Positions 22,611-31,295 of a stretch of DNA of 33,877 nt are shown piece after piece. The translations under genes and the position numbers were made by a program. Position 1 is the first letter of the stretch. Every line of letters begins with the position of its first letter. This DNA comes from Pirellulaceae bacterium (lineage in GTDB: Bacteria > Planctomycetota > Planctomycetia > Pirellulales > Thermoguttaceae): assembly GCA_012744395.1 (NCBI GenBank), contig JAAYCB010000014.1, positions 1 through 33,877 of the forward strand. The letters are read 5' to 3'. The notes below the pieces were generated by a model, which had not been told where the DNA came from, did not search any database, and saw only the letters and a list, made by a program, of their open reading frames with translations.

Positions 22611-23366
22611 TCAGTAGACCCCCAGGCTCAGCCCGCCGTCGACCAGCAGGATCTGGCCGGTCACGTAGCCGGCCTCGTCTCCGGCCAGGAAGGCGACGAC
22701 CGCGGCGACCTCTTCCGGCTTGCCGATCCGCTTCATCGGGATCGCCTTCAGAATCTGCTCGCCCGCCAGATTGCGGATCGCCTCGCTCATGTCGGTTTCG
22801 ATCATGCCGGGCGCGACGGCATTGACGCGGACCTTCCGCGGGGCGAATTCCTTCGCCATGCCGCGTGTCAGACCGTTGATGCCTCCCTTGCTTGCGGCGT
22901 AGTTGACCTGACCGCGCGATGCATATTCCGCGGCCGTGCTCGACAGGTTCACAATGCTGCCGCTCCGCTGGTACATCATCTGCTGGGCGACCGCACGGCA
23001 GTAATGGTAAGTCCCGCTGAGGTTTGTCTCGATCACGCTCGTCCACTGCTCGGTGGTCATCGCCCCGAGGAGCCCATCGCTGACAATCCCCGCGGAATTG
23101 ACCAGGATGTCGATCCGGTTGTGCTTCTCCACGATCCGGTCGACGATCTGCTGGGCAAGCTGGCCATCGCGAACATCGGCCTGGACGGCCTCGACGGCAT
23201 GCCCCCCAGCGGTCAATTCAGTGACCAGCGATTCAGCCGCCTCGCGATTGCCGCGGTAGACCAGCGTGACGGCGGCGCCCCGCTTGGCCAACTCGACCAC
23301 GCACGCCCGCCCGATCCCGCGGCTCCCGCCCGTAACCAGGGCAATCTTCCCATCCAACTGCATCAT
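22611..23366 (-). CDS. fabG: 3-oxoacyl-ACP reductase (FabG-like SDR)
   Basis: This short-chain dehydrogenase of 251 residues reduces 3-ketoacyl-ACP with NADPH. The cofactor loop is TGGSRGIGR (12-20), the structural motif NSAGI (90-94), and the catalytic set is Asn115, Ser143, Tyr156 and Lys160 (NLSSTAAEYASRGQVNYAASK, in two pieces around the Ser). The C-terminus (GYVTGQILLVDGG) is standard. Two adjacent ATG codons at 23366 and 23363 are possible; AAGTCAGGAC precedes the first. It lies between the second dehydratase (66-base gap) and the ACP (176-base gap), in the operon that ends with fabF. Confidence 0.92.
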   Translation of the reverse strand: MMQLDGKIALVTGGSRGIGRACVVELAKRGAAVTLVYRGNREAAESLVTELTAGGHAVEAVQADVRDGQLAQQIVDRIVEKHNRIDILVNSAGIVSDGLLGAMTTEQWTSVIETNLSGTYHYCRAVAQQMMYQRSGSIVNLSSTAAEYASRGQVNYAASKGGINGLTRGMAKEFAPRKVRVNAVAPGMIETDMSEAIRNLAGEQILKAIPMKRIGKPEEVAAVVAFLAGDEAGYVTGQILLVDGGLSLGVY

Positions 23367-23432
23367 GTCCTGACTTTCATCACGCGCTCATAAGGAGGCG
23401 GAAGCTCGCTGCCGGCGCGGCGTCCGCGCTTT

Positions 23433-23933
23433 CTACGCCGTGCCCATCGGTTGCCCGATTCTTGACCCAGTCTGGAGCAGCACCAACTGGGACCGCAGTT
23501 CCTCGATCAGCCCCTCGTCGATCCAGGCCTGCCGAGGGTCTTCGTCGGCCAGGTTATACCGGCGGAGGACAATCTGCCCGCGGACCGTGACTTGATCCCC
23601 AACCAGCCCCTGGGCCCTCAACTTCGATTCCTTTTCCCCATGCTCGACAAGCTCGGCCGCGATGCGGAGCGTCTCACCGGGCTGCACGAATTGGCCGTAC
23701 TTGACATTCCGCACCTCCGCCAGCACAACCATGCTGTGCGTGAAATCATCCGTCACGCGGACCAGCCAGGCCCCCGCCTCCGCCATGGCTTCGAGCATCA
23801 GTACGCCCGGCATCACCGGAAAACCGGGGAAATGGTCCGCAAGGTACTCTTCCGCCATCGACAGATTCTTCACCGCCGAGATCTGGACACCCGGCTCCAG
23901 AGTCTCGATTCGGTCGATCAATGAAAAACGCAT
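23433..23933 (-). CDS. fabZ: 3-hydroxyacyl-ACP dehydratase-like hot-dog protein
   Basis: The first gene of the fab-like operon codes for a 166-residue hot-dog protein with DHFPGFPVMPGVLMLEAMAEAG; His34 and Glu48 match the FabZ catalytic pair. The Gln usually found after EAMA is Glu51 here, in the helix that lines the acyl tunnel. It resembles the dehydratase at 21399 in length, start (M-R-x-x-x-I-D-R) and motif position, yet the rest has diverged, so the two may act on different chain lengths or partner each other as a heteromer. The promoter at 24000-24028 lies about 60 bases before the predicted leader end. Confidence 0.83.
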   Translation of the reverse strand: MRFSLIDRIETLEPGVQISAVKNLSMAEEYLADHFPGFPVMPGVLMLEAMAEAGAWLVRVTDDFTHSMVVLAEVRNVKYGQFVQPGETLRIAAELVEHGEKESKLRAQGLVGDQVTVRGQIVLRRYNLADEDPRQAWIDEGLIEELRSQLVLLQTGSRIGQPMGTA

Positions 23934-23999
23934 CGCTCAGCCGTGGAGTCTGCTTAGCCTACGCAAATTGGATCAGCCCGATGTTAAGCCAAGCCGTCT

Positions 24000-24028
24000 A
24001 GTATAGTAATCGCGACTGACTTAAACAA
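24000..24028 (-). promoter_or_regulatory. Promoter of the fab-like operon
   Basis: Minus strand: TTGTTT (24028-24023), 17-base spacer, TATACT (24005-24000). Transcription should begin near 23993, about 60 bases before the first ATG. All five genes to 20099 lie on this strand without an opposing gene. Confidence 0.55.
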
Positions 24029-24052
24029 CCGCAACAGCACCCCCAGAGCGTG

Positions 24053-24068
24053 CCACCCGCGAGGGTGG
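24053..24068. repeat. Short GC hairpin
   Basis: CCACCC-GCGA-GGGTGG, a perfect 6-bp stem with a GNRA-type loop on the plus strand, upstream of the fab operon promoter. The remainder of the divergent gap 24029-24362 shows only a possible -10 (TAGACT, 24168-24173) for aroH, without a good -35. Confidence 0.35.
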
Positions 24069-24362
24069 TTCCGGAAAGACGTCGATCCAGGCGGCCGGAC
24101 GCGGCCCGGCTGGCGAGAAGCCGCCGTCCTCCGGGCGAGGCCGGTGGAAGACCAGGCCAGTTCGCGGTAGACTGGAATGATGTTCTTTGCAGCCGTTCGC
24201 GGGAACCGTCCCCGATCGTGTCCCCTGCCGGGGGCGCAGAGGGCGGCTGTTGTGTCCACGCCAGCGGCGCTTGGCCGCTGGCGGATGGCTTGGCCGCTCT
24301 GCCCAGGCTGGTCGGCGAGTCTGCCGAGAACCGGGTGACTGCTGTCTCTAAAGGAAACTGCC

Positions 24363-24803
24363 ATGCCGTGCCGTGGAGTCCGCGGAGCGACAACCGCTGA
24401 TGCCAACACGAACGAAGCGATTCTCAAGGCGACGCGCGAACTGCTCGCCTTGATGATCCGCCTGAACGGCATTCTCCCCGAAGATGTGGCCAGCGCGATC
24501 TTCTCCACCACGCCCGATCTCGACGCCGAATTCCCCGCTCTTGCCGCGCGGCAGTTGAACTGGATGCACGTCGCCCTGATGTGTAATCACGAATTGGACG
24601 TACCCGGCTCGCTACAGAAGTGCATCCGCATCCTGATCCACTGGAACACCGATAAATCGGCGGATGAAATCCAGCACGTCTACGTCAAGAACGCCGCCAA
24701 CCTGCGTCCCGATTTGTCGGAGATTCCCCCCGTCGATTGGCAAGAATTGGAGAATTGGATTTCTCAACACATCAACAAGGACGCCAGACCCACCCGCCGC
24801 TGA
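24363..24803 (+). CDS. aroH: Chorismate mutase, AroH type
   Basis: The 146-residue enzyme converts chorismate to prephenate for phenylalanine and tyrosine. It is of the trimeric Bacillus AroH class, not the helical AroQ class. Active-site residues of that class are present: Arg7 (CRGVRGATT), Glu77 ([10 protein letters not shown]), Arg89 (KCIRIL) and Tyr107 (HVYVKNA). Other signatures are [14 protein letters not shown] and ILIHWNTD. The length is slightly above the usual 120-127 because of the C-terminal tail [16 protein letters not shown] lies nine bases before the ATG. dapL follows 121 bases downstream on the same strand. Confidence 0.92.
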   Translation: MPCRGVRGATTADANTNEAILKATRELLALMIRLNGILPEDVASAIFSTTPDLDAEFPALAARQLNWMHVALMCNHELDVPGSLQKCIRILIHWNTDKSADEIQHVYVKNAANLRPDLSEIPPVDWQELENWISQHINKDARPTRR

Positions 24804-24924
24804 GTCGGCGCCGTGGCGTTTTCTCCCGGGGCGGCAAGAGGCCCGTTTTCCAGCCGGCAACCGTCGCCTGATCGCGGCCCTTCCTCCCCGGTTCACAATC
24901 CCCGCCCCCCTTCCCCTTGATCCC

Positions 24925-26157
24925 ATGAGCGACCCCTACTTTCAAAAACTGTTCGCGGAACGCATCGGCGGCCAGGACTACGGCAAAGGCACGGAAATCT
25001 ACAAGTTCGAGAAGATCAAGCGCGCCAAGCGGCAGGCCTTGGCCGACCATCCCGAGCGGCCGCTGCTCGATTTCGGCATCGGCGAAAACGACGAGATGGC
25101 GCCCGAAAGCGTCCGCCGAATCATGGCCGCCGAGATCAATCGGCCGGAAAACCGCGGCTATGCCGACAACGGAATCGTCGAGTTCAAGCAGGCCGCCGCC
25201 CGATTCATGTCGCGGCAGTTCGACGTGGAATTGAATCCGGTCACCGAGATCAACCACTGCATCGGCTCAAAGACCGCCCTGGCCATGTTGCCGGCCGTGC
25301 TGATCAATCCCGGCGACGTGACCCTGATGACCGTCCCCGGATACCCCGTCGCCGGCACCCACACCAGGTACTACGGCGGCGAGGTGTATCGCCTGCCGTT
25401 GCGGGCGGAGAACGATTTCTACCCGGACCTCGACGGCATCCCCCCGGAAATCCGCCGCCGGGCGAAGCTCCTGGTGATCAATTACCCGAATAGTCCGACC
25501 GGCAAGACGGCGAGCCGGGCGTTCTACGAACGGGTCGTCGCTTTCGCCCGGCAAAACGACGTGGTCGTGGTCCAGGATGCCGCCCACGGCATGATCACCT
25601 TCGACGGTCCGCCCACCAGCTTCCTCCAGACGCCCGGCGCCAAACAGGTCGGCGTCGAAGTCCATTCCCTTTCCAAGGGCTGGAACATGATCGGCTGGCG
25701 GATGGGTTTCGTCTGCGGCCACCCGCTCCTGGTCCAGGCGTTCGCCGACGTGAAGGACAACGGCGACTCCGGCCAGTTCATCGCCATCCAGAAGGCGGCC
25801 GCCGCCGCGCTCGACGATCCGCAAATCCCCCTCCAGACGCGAGAGAAGTACCGGCGCCGACTGACTAAACTGGTCGCCACACTCCGTTCCTGCGGTTTCC
25901 AATGCCAACTGCCCGGCGGCTCCTACTTCCTCTACACCAAGGCCCCGCGAGGCCTGGCCGACGGCCGCTCGTTCGACGCGGCCGAGGCCGTCAGCCAGTA
26001 TCTGATCGCGGAACACTCGATCTCCACAGTGCCCTGGGACGACGCCGGCGCCTACCTGCGGTTCTCGGTCACCTATGTCGCCCCCGACGAGGCGGCGGAA
26101 GACGCCCTGATGGCCGAGACCAAGGCCCGGCTGGAAAAGATTGAGCCGACGTTCTGA
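24925..26157 (+). CDS. dapL: LL-diaminopimelate aminotransferase
   Basis: DapL converts tetrahydrodipicolinate directly to LL-diaminopimelate, bypassing DapD, DapC and DapE; it is known from plants, chlamydiae, cyanobacteria and some other bacteria. The 410-residue fold-type I PLP enzyme shows [18 protein letters not shown] and [13 protein letters not shown] at the N-terminus, [10 protein letters not shown] (185-194), Asp218 in [10 protein letters not shown], and Lys251 in [16 protein letters not shown] as the PLP lysine. The ATG at 24925 is chosen because it yields the conserved MSDPYF start. Upstream sequence in this frame overlaps aroH and is not conserved. Diaminopimelate would supply lysine and peptidoglycan. 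Confidence 0.9.
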   Translation: MSDPYFQKLFAERIGGQDYGKGTEIYKFEKIKRAKRQALADHPERPLLDFGIGENDEMAPESVRRIMAAEINRPENRGYADNGIVEFKQAAARFMSRQFDVELNPVTEINHCIGSKTALAMLPAVLINPGDVTLMTVPGYPVAGTHTRYYGGEVYRLPLRAENDFYPDLDGIPPEIRRRAKLLVINYPNSPTGKTASRAFYERVVAFARQNDVVVVQDAAHGMITFDGPPTSFLQTPGAKQVGVEVHSLSKGWNMIGWRMGFVCGHPLLVQAFADVKDNGDSGQFIAIQKAAAAALDDPQIPLQTREKYRRRLTKLVATLRSCGFQCQLPGGSYFLYTKAPRGLADGRSFDAAEAVSQYLIAEHSISTVPWDDAGAYLRFSVTYVAPDEAAEDALMAETKARLEKIEPTF

Positions 26158-26260
26158 GAGGTCCCCCGCCGGCAACCGGGCGAGCGGGCGCACACCCCGC
26201 TGCAAGGGGAAAAACGCCGTATGGTCGCCGCAGCGGCTTTCCCCCGCCAGCAGCGGGTTC

Positions 26261-26266
26261 TATAAT
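26261..26266 (+). promoter_or_regulatory. TATAAT very close to the ABC ATPase start
   Basis: A perfect TATAAT ends six bases before the ATG at 26273, in the context GGTTCTATAATCGACAAATGG. If it is a -10, transcription begins at or beside the A of the start codon, giving a leaderless mRNA. The only -35 candidate is a weak TTTCCC 17 bases upstream. Confidence 0.45.
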
Positions 26267-26272
26267 CGACAA

Positions 26273-27301
26273 ATGGCCGTTGTTGAGATCGAATCCCTGA
26301 CAAAGTCCTACCGCGTCTATCACAAGGCGGAGGGGCTGGCGGCATCGCTGGCCGGCCTTTTCCACCGGCGATACCGCGACGTACACGCGGTTCGCGGAAT
26401 CAATCTCACGGTTGAAGCAGGCGAGCTGGTCGCCTTCCTTGGTCCGAACGGCGCCGGCAAAACGACGACACTCAAGCTCCTTTCGGGTGTGATCAACCCG
26501 ACTTCAGGGACGGCTCGCGTGTTGGGGCATGTGCCTTGGCGTCGCGAAAACGCGTACCGGCGGCGATTTGCGCTCGTGATGGGCCAGAAGAACCAGCTTT
26601 GGTGGGACTTGCCGGCCGCCGAGTCGTTTCGGCTGCATCAGCAGATTTACCGGATCGACCGCGATCAGTACGAGCGGACGCGCGATGAGTTGACGAGTCT
26701 TCTGTCGGTGCGGCAGCTGCTTTCCCAGCCCGTGCGGGAGCTGTCGTTGGGAGAGCGGATGAAGATGGAGCTGATCGCCGCCCTGCTCCACTCGCCGGAG
26801 GTGCTCTTCCTGGACGAGCCGACGATCGGGCTGGACGTGGTGGCCCAGTACAACATCCAGCAGTTCTTGAAACATTACCAGCAGCAGCGCGGGATCACGA
26901 CGCTGTTGACCAGCCATTACATGAAAGACGTCGCGGCGCTCTGCCGGCGCGTGGTGATCATCGCCCAGGGGCAGATCATCTTCGACGGGTCGCTCGACGA
27001 GATCATCGGCCGTTTTGGAGGCCGCAAGGTGGTGACCCTGCTGTTTTCCAACGGGCACATTCCGGGCGACCTGAGAGCTTACGGCGAGGTGCTCTCCGCC
27101 GAACCGCCGCGTGTCAAGATGCTGGTCGCCAGAAACGCGGTGACGGCGACTCTCTCCCGGCTCTTAGAGCACCACCCGCTTGAAGACGTCAGCGTGGAGG
27201 ACCCGCCGCTGGAGGAGGTCATCGCCGACGTCTTTTCCAAGGCGGAAGACATCGGCCGCCGGTCCGGTGCGGAAGCCGCCGGTCGGCTGGTGGGAGGCTG
27301 A
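26273..27301 (+). CDS. ABC transporter ATP-binding protein (COG4586-type ABC-2 exporter)
   Basis: The 342-residue ATPase powers an ABC-2 type exporter with the two permeases that follow. Motifs: Walker [10 protein letters not shown] (57-65), Q-loop region [13 protein letters not shown], signature [11 protein letters not shown] (158-168), Walker [13 protein letters not shown] (177-188) and the H-loop His215 (TSHYMKD). The [17 protein letters not shown] and [10 protein letters not shown] features fit the subgroup COG4586, whose partners are COG4587 and COG3694 permeases, in the order seen here. A C-terminal extension of about 80 residues follows the ATPase core. No ribosome binding site is visible before the ATG, in keeping with a leaderless start. 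The exported substrate is unknown. Confidence 0.9.
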   Translation: MAVVEIESLTKSYRVYHKAEGLAASLAGLFHRRYRDVHAVRGINLTVEAGELVAFLGPNGAGKTTTLKLLSGVINPTSGTARVLGHVPWRRENAYRRRFALVMGQKNQLWWDLPAAESFRLHQQIYRIDRDQYERTRDELTSLLSVRQLLSQPVRELSLGERMKMELIAALLHSPEVLFLDEPTIGLDVVAQYNIQQFLKHYQQQRGITTLLTSHYMKDVAALCRRVVIIAQGQIIFDGSLDEIIGRFGGRKVVTLLFSNGHIPGDLRAYGEVLSAEPPRVKMLVARNAVTATLSRLLEHHPLEDVSVEDPPLEEVIADVFSKAEDIGRRSGAEAAGRLVGG

Positions 27302-27310
27302 AGCCCCGCG

Positions 27311-28150
27311 ATGTTCGCCCGAACCTCGACCTGGTGGACGATCCTGCGGATCAGCGTGGAAGAGCGGCTGGTCTACCGGGGAGACTTCGCGCTGAGCACG
27401 TTGATGCGGTTTCTGCCGATCGTCACCCAGATCTTCCTGTGGTGGGCGGTCTTCAGCGCGGCCCAATCCGTCGAGCCGGGAAACGGCGCGACGCGGATTG
27501 TGGGCTATGCGTACCATGACTTCGTCGCCTATTACCTGCTGACAATGATCAGCCGAGCGTTTTCCAGCATGCCCGGGCTTGCCTCGGGCATCTGCCGCGA
27601 CATCCGCGAAGGGACCGTCAAGAAGTATCTTGTCCAGCCGATCGACATGCTGTCGTTTTTGCTGCTCTATCGGATCGCTCACAAGGTGATCTACTATGCC
27701 GTGGCCGCCGCGCCGTTTGCCCTCGTGTTCTATCTCTGCCGCGACTTCTTCCCGGCCGGCTGGCCCGAACCGCAGATTCTGCTCGCCTATGCGGCCGCGC
27801 TTCTGATGGCGTTTCTCCTGGGATTCTTCCTTGAAGCGACAATCGGCATGATCGGCTTCTGGTTCCTCGAGGTCAGCTCCCTGCTGTTCATCTACATGCT
27901 GTTCAGCTTCTTCTGCTCGGGGCACATGTTTCCGATCGACATGCTCCCCGGGGTCTGGGGCGAACTGGTCCGCCTGATCCCGCTCCAATACCTGGCCTAC
28001 TTTCCGGCGGCGGTCTTTCTGGGCAAAGTCCAGGGACCGGAACTGATCGCGGGGCTCTGGATCCAGTTCGGCTGGGTCGTGTTCTTCATTGCCGCCAGCC
28101 GCGTCGCGTTTGCGCTCGGCGTGCGCCGCTACAGCGGATTCGGAGGATGA
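27311..28150 (+). CDS. ABC-2 family permease, first subunit
   Basis: The 279-residue membrane protein has six hydrophobic helices and the ABC2_membrane_6 layout: a cytoplasmic amphipathic start ([21 protein letters not shown]), a first helix pair ([17 protein letters not shown]), the conserved cytoplasmic loop [20 protein letters not shown] that should dock on the ATPase, and later [20 protein letters not shown] and [17 protein letters not shown]. It begins nine bases after the ATPase stop and is followed six bases later by the second permease, so the three are one operon. The loop order (G-x-I...P-I-D) is shared with the second subunit, indicating a heterodimer of paralogues. Confidence 0.87.
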   Translation: MFARTSTWWTILRISVEERLVYRGDFALSTLMRFLPIVTQIFLWWAVFSAAQSVEPGNGATRIVGYAYHDFVAYYLLTMISRAFSSMPGLASGICRDIREGTVKKYLVQPIDMLSFLLLYRIAHKVIYYAVAAAPFALVFYLCRDFFPAGWPEPQILLAYAAALLMAFLLGFFLEATIGMIGFWFLEVSSLLFIYMLFSFFCSGHMFPIDMLPGVWGELVRLIPLQYLAYFPAAVFLGKVQGPELIAGLWIQFGWVVFFIAASRVAFALGVRRYSGFGG

Positions 28151-28156
28151 CCGGCG

Positions 28157-29014
28157 ATGCGCACGCACCCCTCCTATCTCCGGGTACTCCTCACGTTCGC
28201 GCGCAACAGTCTCGTGCGCGACATGACGTTCCGTGGAAATTTCCTCATCGAGACCTTGTCGTCCATGTCGTGGGTGATTATGAACCTGGGGTTCTACGTC
28301 CTGGTGTTCCAGCACACGCCGCGGCTCGGGGCGGTGACCGACTGGGGAGAATACGCGTTCTCGTGGGGGAAGTACGAATTCTTCCTGTTCCTCTCCACGA
28401 CGCTCGTGATCAACAGCCTCGTGCAGACGCTGTTCATGGAAAACGCGTCCGAATTCAGCGAATTGATCCGCACGGGAAAGCTGGATTTTGCCCTGCTGAA
28501 GCCCATCGACACCCAGTTCCTGATCTCGCTGCAACGGGTCCAGTGGGCGTCGCTGGGGAATCTCGCCGTCGGTGTCGGGCTTGCCGCGTATTCGCTGGTT
28601 CGCCTCGGATGGGTGCCGACGGCCGCCCAGGTCGGTCTCTACCTGCTGTTCGTCGCCTGCGGGGTGGCGATCATGTACAGCCTGATGATCGCGCTTGCGG
28701 CGACGAGCATCTGGCTGGGGAGAAACCAGTCGCTCTACGACTTCTGGTTCTACATCACGAACTTTTCGCGCTATCCGATGGAGATCTACCACGGCCCCCT
28801 CGGCACCCCCCTTCGGTTGTTCTTCACCTTCATCATTCCGGTGATGGTCGTGGTCAACGTCCCCGCGCGTTTCCTGATCCGTCCGCTCGTGCCCCAGACG
28901 GTCTCCGACTTGACGCTTCCGGCATTCGCCATCCTGGCGACGCTTGTCAGCCTGACAGCGAGCCGCTACCTGTTCCAGCGATCTCTGCTGAGCTATCGCA
29001 GCGCGAGCAGTTGA
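28157..29014 (+). CDS. ABC-2 family permease, second subunit
   Basis: The 285-residue membrane protein has about six helices. Like its neighbour it opens with a cytoplasmic helix (LLTFARNSLVRDMTFRGNFLIE), then carries the docking loop SEFSELIRTGKLDFALLKPIDTQ, matching the P-I-D element of the first permease. Later segments (VACGVAIMYSLMIALAATS, YDFWFYITNFSRYPMEIY, FTFIIPVMVVVNVPARFL) fit the DUF990/ABC2_membrane_6 family (COG3694-like). The ATG lies six bases beyond the upstream stop. The related yet distinct sequences suggest a heterodimeric channel. Export of a lipid, polysaccharide or peptide is possible; nothing nearby identifies the cargo. Confidence 0.87.
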   Translation: MRTHPSYLRVLLTFARNSLVRDMTFRGNFLIETLSSMSWVIMNLGFYVLVFQHTPRLGAVTDWGEYAFSWGKYEFFLFLSTTLVINSLVQTLFMENASEFSELIRTGKLDFALLKPIDTQFLISLQRVQWASLGNLAVGVGLAAYSLVRLGWVPTAAQVGLYLLFVACGVAIMYSLMIALAATSIWLGRNQSLYDFWFYITNFSRYPMEIYHGPLGTPLRLFFTFIIPVMVVVNVPARFLIRPLVPQTVSDLTLPAFAILATLVSLTASRYLFQRSLLSYRSASS

Positions 29015-29131
29015 AACGCACCCCGCGGGGCGCCCACCGTCGGCCGCGCCGCGCGGGCGGGAGAGCCTCCGCGGACGATTGCCGAGGCGGCCGGAACCGC
29101 CCCTCTCTCGTTCCCTCCCTCCTCCCGCGAT

Positions 29132-29137
29132 ATACTG
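29132..29137 (+). promoter_or_regulatory. Possible -10 element upstream of the TIM-barrel/prenyltransferase pair
   Basis: TATACT in a GC-rich gap (29015-29252), 116 bases before the start at 29253. It equals the -10 of the fab operon. No clear -35 is seen. Nothing else stands out in the gap. Confidence 0.35.
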
Positions 29138-29252
29138 GAAGCGTTCCCCGGCGTTCCGCGCGGCGCCTGTCCAACCGCCTTGACTGCTGGCCCAACGGGC
29201 CGCGCGCGGCGGCAACCGCTTCCCCGCTCCGGATCCGCACAATCGTTGAACC

Positions 29253-30110
29253 ATGCTGAAGCTCGCCTACAGTTCGAACGCCTACATGAATTTTTCGCTG
29301 GAGGAGACGATCCGGCGGATTGCAGCGCTCGGTTTTGCGGGTCTCGAACTCCTCGCCGACGTGCCCCACGCTTGGCCTGCCGGGCTGCTCGGCGAGCGCA
29401 AACAGGCGATCCGCAACTGCCTGGCGCGACATGGATTGGAGATTTCCAACATCAACGGCTTCATGATGAATGCCGTCGCTGATCCCAGGCAGCCCTACTG
29501 GCACCCGTCGTGGATCGAGCCGGATTGGCACTATCGGGCGATTCGCCGGGAGCACACGCTCCGCGTGCTCCGCCTGGCGCGGGAGTTGGGGGCGCCGAGT
29601 ATGCAGACCGAGCCGGGCGGCCCCCTGCAAGAGGGTCAGACCTGGCACGACGCGGCAAACGTCTTCTACGAAGAACTCATGCCCTGCGTTGAATATGCCG
29701 AACAGCAGGGCGTCGATTTGCTGATTGAGCCGGAGCCGGGGCTGTTGATCGAAACGTTCGAGCAGTACCTGGAGTTTTCCGGGCGCGTGGACTCGCCGGC
29801 CCTGGGGCTCAACTTCGACATCGGCCATGCGTTCTGCATGCGGCAAGAACCGCAGGACTGGATTCCGCAAATGGCCCCGCACACGCGCCACTACCACATC
29901 GAGGACATTGCCGCCAACCGCCGCCACGCCCACCTGGTCCCCGGCGAAGGCGCGATCGATTTCGCGGCCGTTCTTCGCGCGATCCTGGCCACGGGGTACC
30001 AGGGATGGGTGACCGTCGAACTCTATCCCTACGTCGAAGACCCCGACACCGCGGGGCGGAGGGCGAAAGACCATCTCCACACGGTGTTCGAAAGGATGTC
30101 CGAGGCGTGA
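29253..30110 (+). CDS. Sugar phosphate isomerase/epimerase-like TIM-barrel protein, cytoplasmic
   Basis: The 285-residue protein has no signal peptide and the xylose-isomerase-like barrel: KLAYSSNAYMNFSLEETIRR at strand one, GFAGLELLADVPHAW with Glu, LLIEPEPGLLIETFEQYLEF with metal-binding Glu, LGLNFDIGHAFCMRQ with Asp and His, HYHIEDIAANRRHAHLVPGEGAIDF with His and the family end motif, and GWVTVELYPYVEDP with Glu. It overlaps the next gene, a UbiA/EboC-like prenyltransferase, by four bases (GTGA), so both products probably act on one pathway. EboE proteins of the ebo cluster share the fold but are longer. The substrate is unknown. Confidence 0.82.
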   Translation: MLKLAYSSNAYMNFSLEETIRRIAALGFAGLELLADVPHAWPAGLLGERKQAIRNCLARHGLEISNINGFMMNAVADPRQPYWHPSWIEPDWHYRAIRREHTLRVLRLARELGAPSMQTEPGGPLQEGQTWHDAANVFYEELMPCVEYAEQQGVDLLIEPEPGLLIETFEQYLEFSGRVDSPALGLNFDIGHAFCMRQEPQDWIPQMAPHTRHYHIEDIAANRRHAHLVPGEGAIDFAAVLRAILATGYQGWVTVELYPYVEDPDTAGRRAKDHLHTVFERMSEA

Positions 30111-31063
30111 CCGGGCCTGAGCGGCAGACGTGCGGAGTCGCGCCGGGCGGCCCTTTGCGCCCCTGGCTGGAGTTGGTTCGCGCCCCGAACCTGCTGACCG
30201 CCTTGGCCGACATCGCCGCCGGATTCCTGTTCACCCATCCCGCGCTGGCCCGCCAGGACCTTCCCTGGTTCGTTCTGCTGGCCGCTGCCTCCGTCCTGCT
30301 CTACGCCGGCGGCGTCGTGCTCAACGACGTATTCGATTGCAGGACCGACCGCCGAGAGCGGCCGCAGCGCCCCTTGCCGTCCGGAAGGATTTCGATCCGC
30401 GCGGCGGCGCGGCTCGGCTGGGGCCTGCTCGCCGCAGGCCTCGCGCTGGGCTGGGCCGTTGCCGGCGGGACGGCCGCGTTGCGGCCGGCCCTGGTGGCCA
30501 CGGGACTGGCGGCGATGATTGTCGCCTATGACCGGCTGATCAAACGCACGCCCCTCGGGCCGCTGGCGATGGGCGCCTGCCGAAGCCTGAACCTGCTGTT
30601 GGGGATGAGCACCGCCGCCGGCCCGTGGGGCGCGGAACACGGGCTGATCGCCGTCGCGATCGGTGTTTACGTGACGGGGGTCACCTGGTTCGCCCGCAGC
30701 GAGGCCGCCAGCAGCCGGCAGGGCCAGTTGATGCTGGCCGCCGTGGTGGTTCTGGCGGGCATCGCGCTGCTCGAGCCGCTGCCGCGCTGGACAGCCGATC
30801 CGGTCGCCCTGTTGCGGGCGGAACCGATCCGCTGGATTCTGCTGCTGGCGACGGTCGCCGGGCTTGTCGGAATCCGGCTCTGCCGGGCAATCGTCGACCC
30901 GTCGCCGCGATTCGTGCAAGCGGCCGTGCGGCACTGCATTTTCTCACTGATCGTGCTCGATGCGGCAATCGCGTTCGTCACCCAGGGGCTGCTGCCGGCG
31001 GCGCTGGTGATCCTGCTGCTGGTTCCGGCGACGTTTCTTGCCCGGTATGCCGCATCGACGTAA
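30107..31063 (+). CDS. UbiA-family prenyltransferase, EboC-like
   Basis: The 318-residue membrane protein has eight or nine helices. The first Asp-rich motif is NDVFDCRTDRRERPQRPLPSG (from 73, two pieces), which binds the Mg2+-diphosphate of an isoprenoid; the second lies near AYDRLIKRTPLGPLAMG and is weak in Asp (AYDRL), as in the EboC subgroup, where RRERP-x-RP-x-PSG is characteristic. The start LRPWLELVRAPNLLTALADIAAG is also EboC-like. The GTG at 30107 overlaps the upstream stop (GTGA). In ebo clusters EboC stands with eboA, B, D, E and F and helps move precursors to the periplasm; here only the TIM-barrel partner is present. Confidence 0.83.
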   Translation: MTGPERQTCGVAPGGPLRPWLELVRAPNLLTALADIAAGFLFTHPALARQDLPWFVLLAAASVLLYAGGVVLNDVFDCRTDRRERPQRPLPSGRISIRAAARLGWGLLAAGLALGWAVAGGTAALRPALVATGLAAMIVAYDRLIKRTPLGPLAMGACRSLNLLLGMSTAAGPWGAEHGLIAVAIGVYVTGVTWFARSEAASSRQGQLMLAAVVVLAGIALLEPLPRWTADPVALLRAEPIRWILLLATVAGLVGIRLCRAIVDPSPRFVQAAVRHCIFSLIVLDAAIAFVTQGLLPAALVILLLVPATFLARYAAST

Positions 31064-31114
31064 CGCGTCTCTCGGGCCTTGGCAAGACCTCCCCAGCGGA
31101 ACATTCCGGCCGAC

Positions 31115-31143
31115 TTGAACGTCCTCTTGGCGACGGATAGAGT
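31115..31143 (+). promoter_or_regulatory. Promoter of the STAS gene
   Basis: TTGAAC (31115-31120), 17-base spacer, TAGAGT (31138-31143). Transcription should begin near 31150, giving a leader of about 145 bases before the GTG at 31296. The rest of 31064-31295 shows no gene. Confidence 0.5.
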
Positions 31144-31295
31144 TTCAGAAGGCATGGTCGGGCAACCCTGGCACGATGCGCCCGGCGGTTGCCATCCACC
31201 CGCCGGCCAAACCGGCCCGTCCCAGTGGTGGAGGGATCGCGGAAGACCGGCCGCGCGGCTCTCCCCTGCTCAACCTTTACGCGGAAGGAGTGCTC

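Noticed and set aside
27164..29254. 696-codon minus-strand frame opposite the ABC permeases
   Set aside because: Highly charged, repetitive translation opposite two membrane proteins with proper start, stop and spacing; a reading-frame shadow.
29253..31063. A complete ebo cluster
   Set aside because: Only an EboC-like protein and an isomerase-fold protein occur; eboA, B, D and F are absent and the TIM-barrel protein is shorter than EboE.
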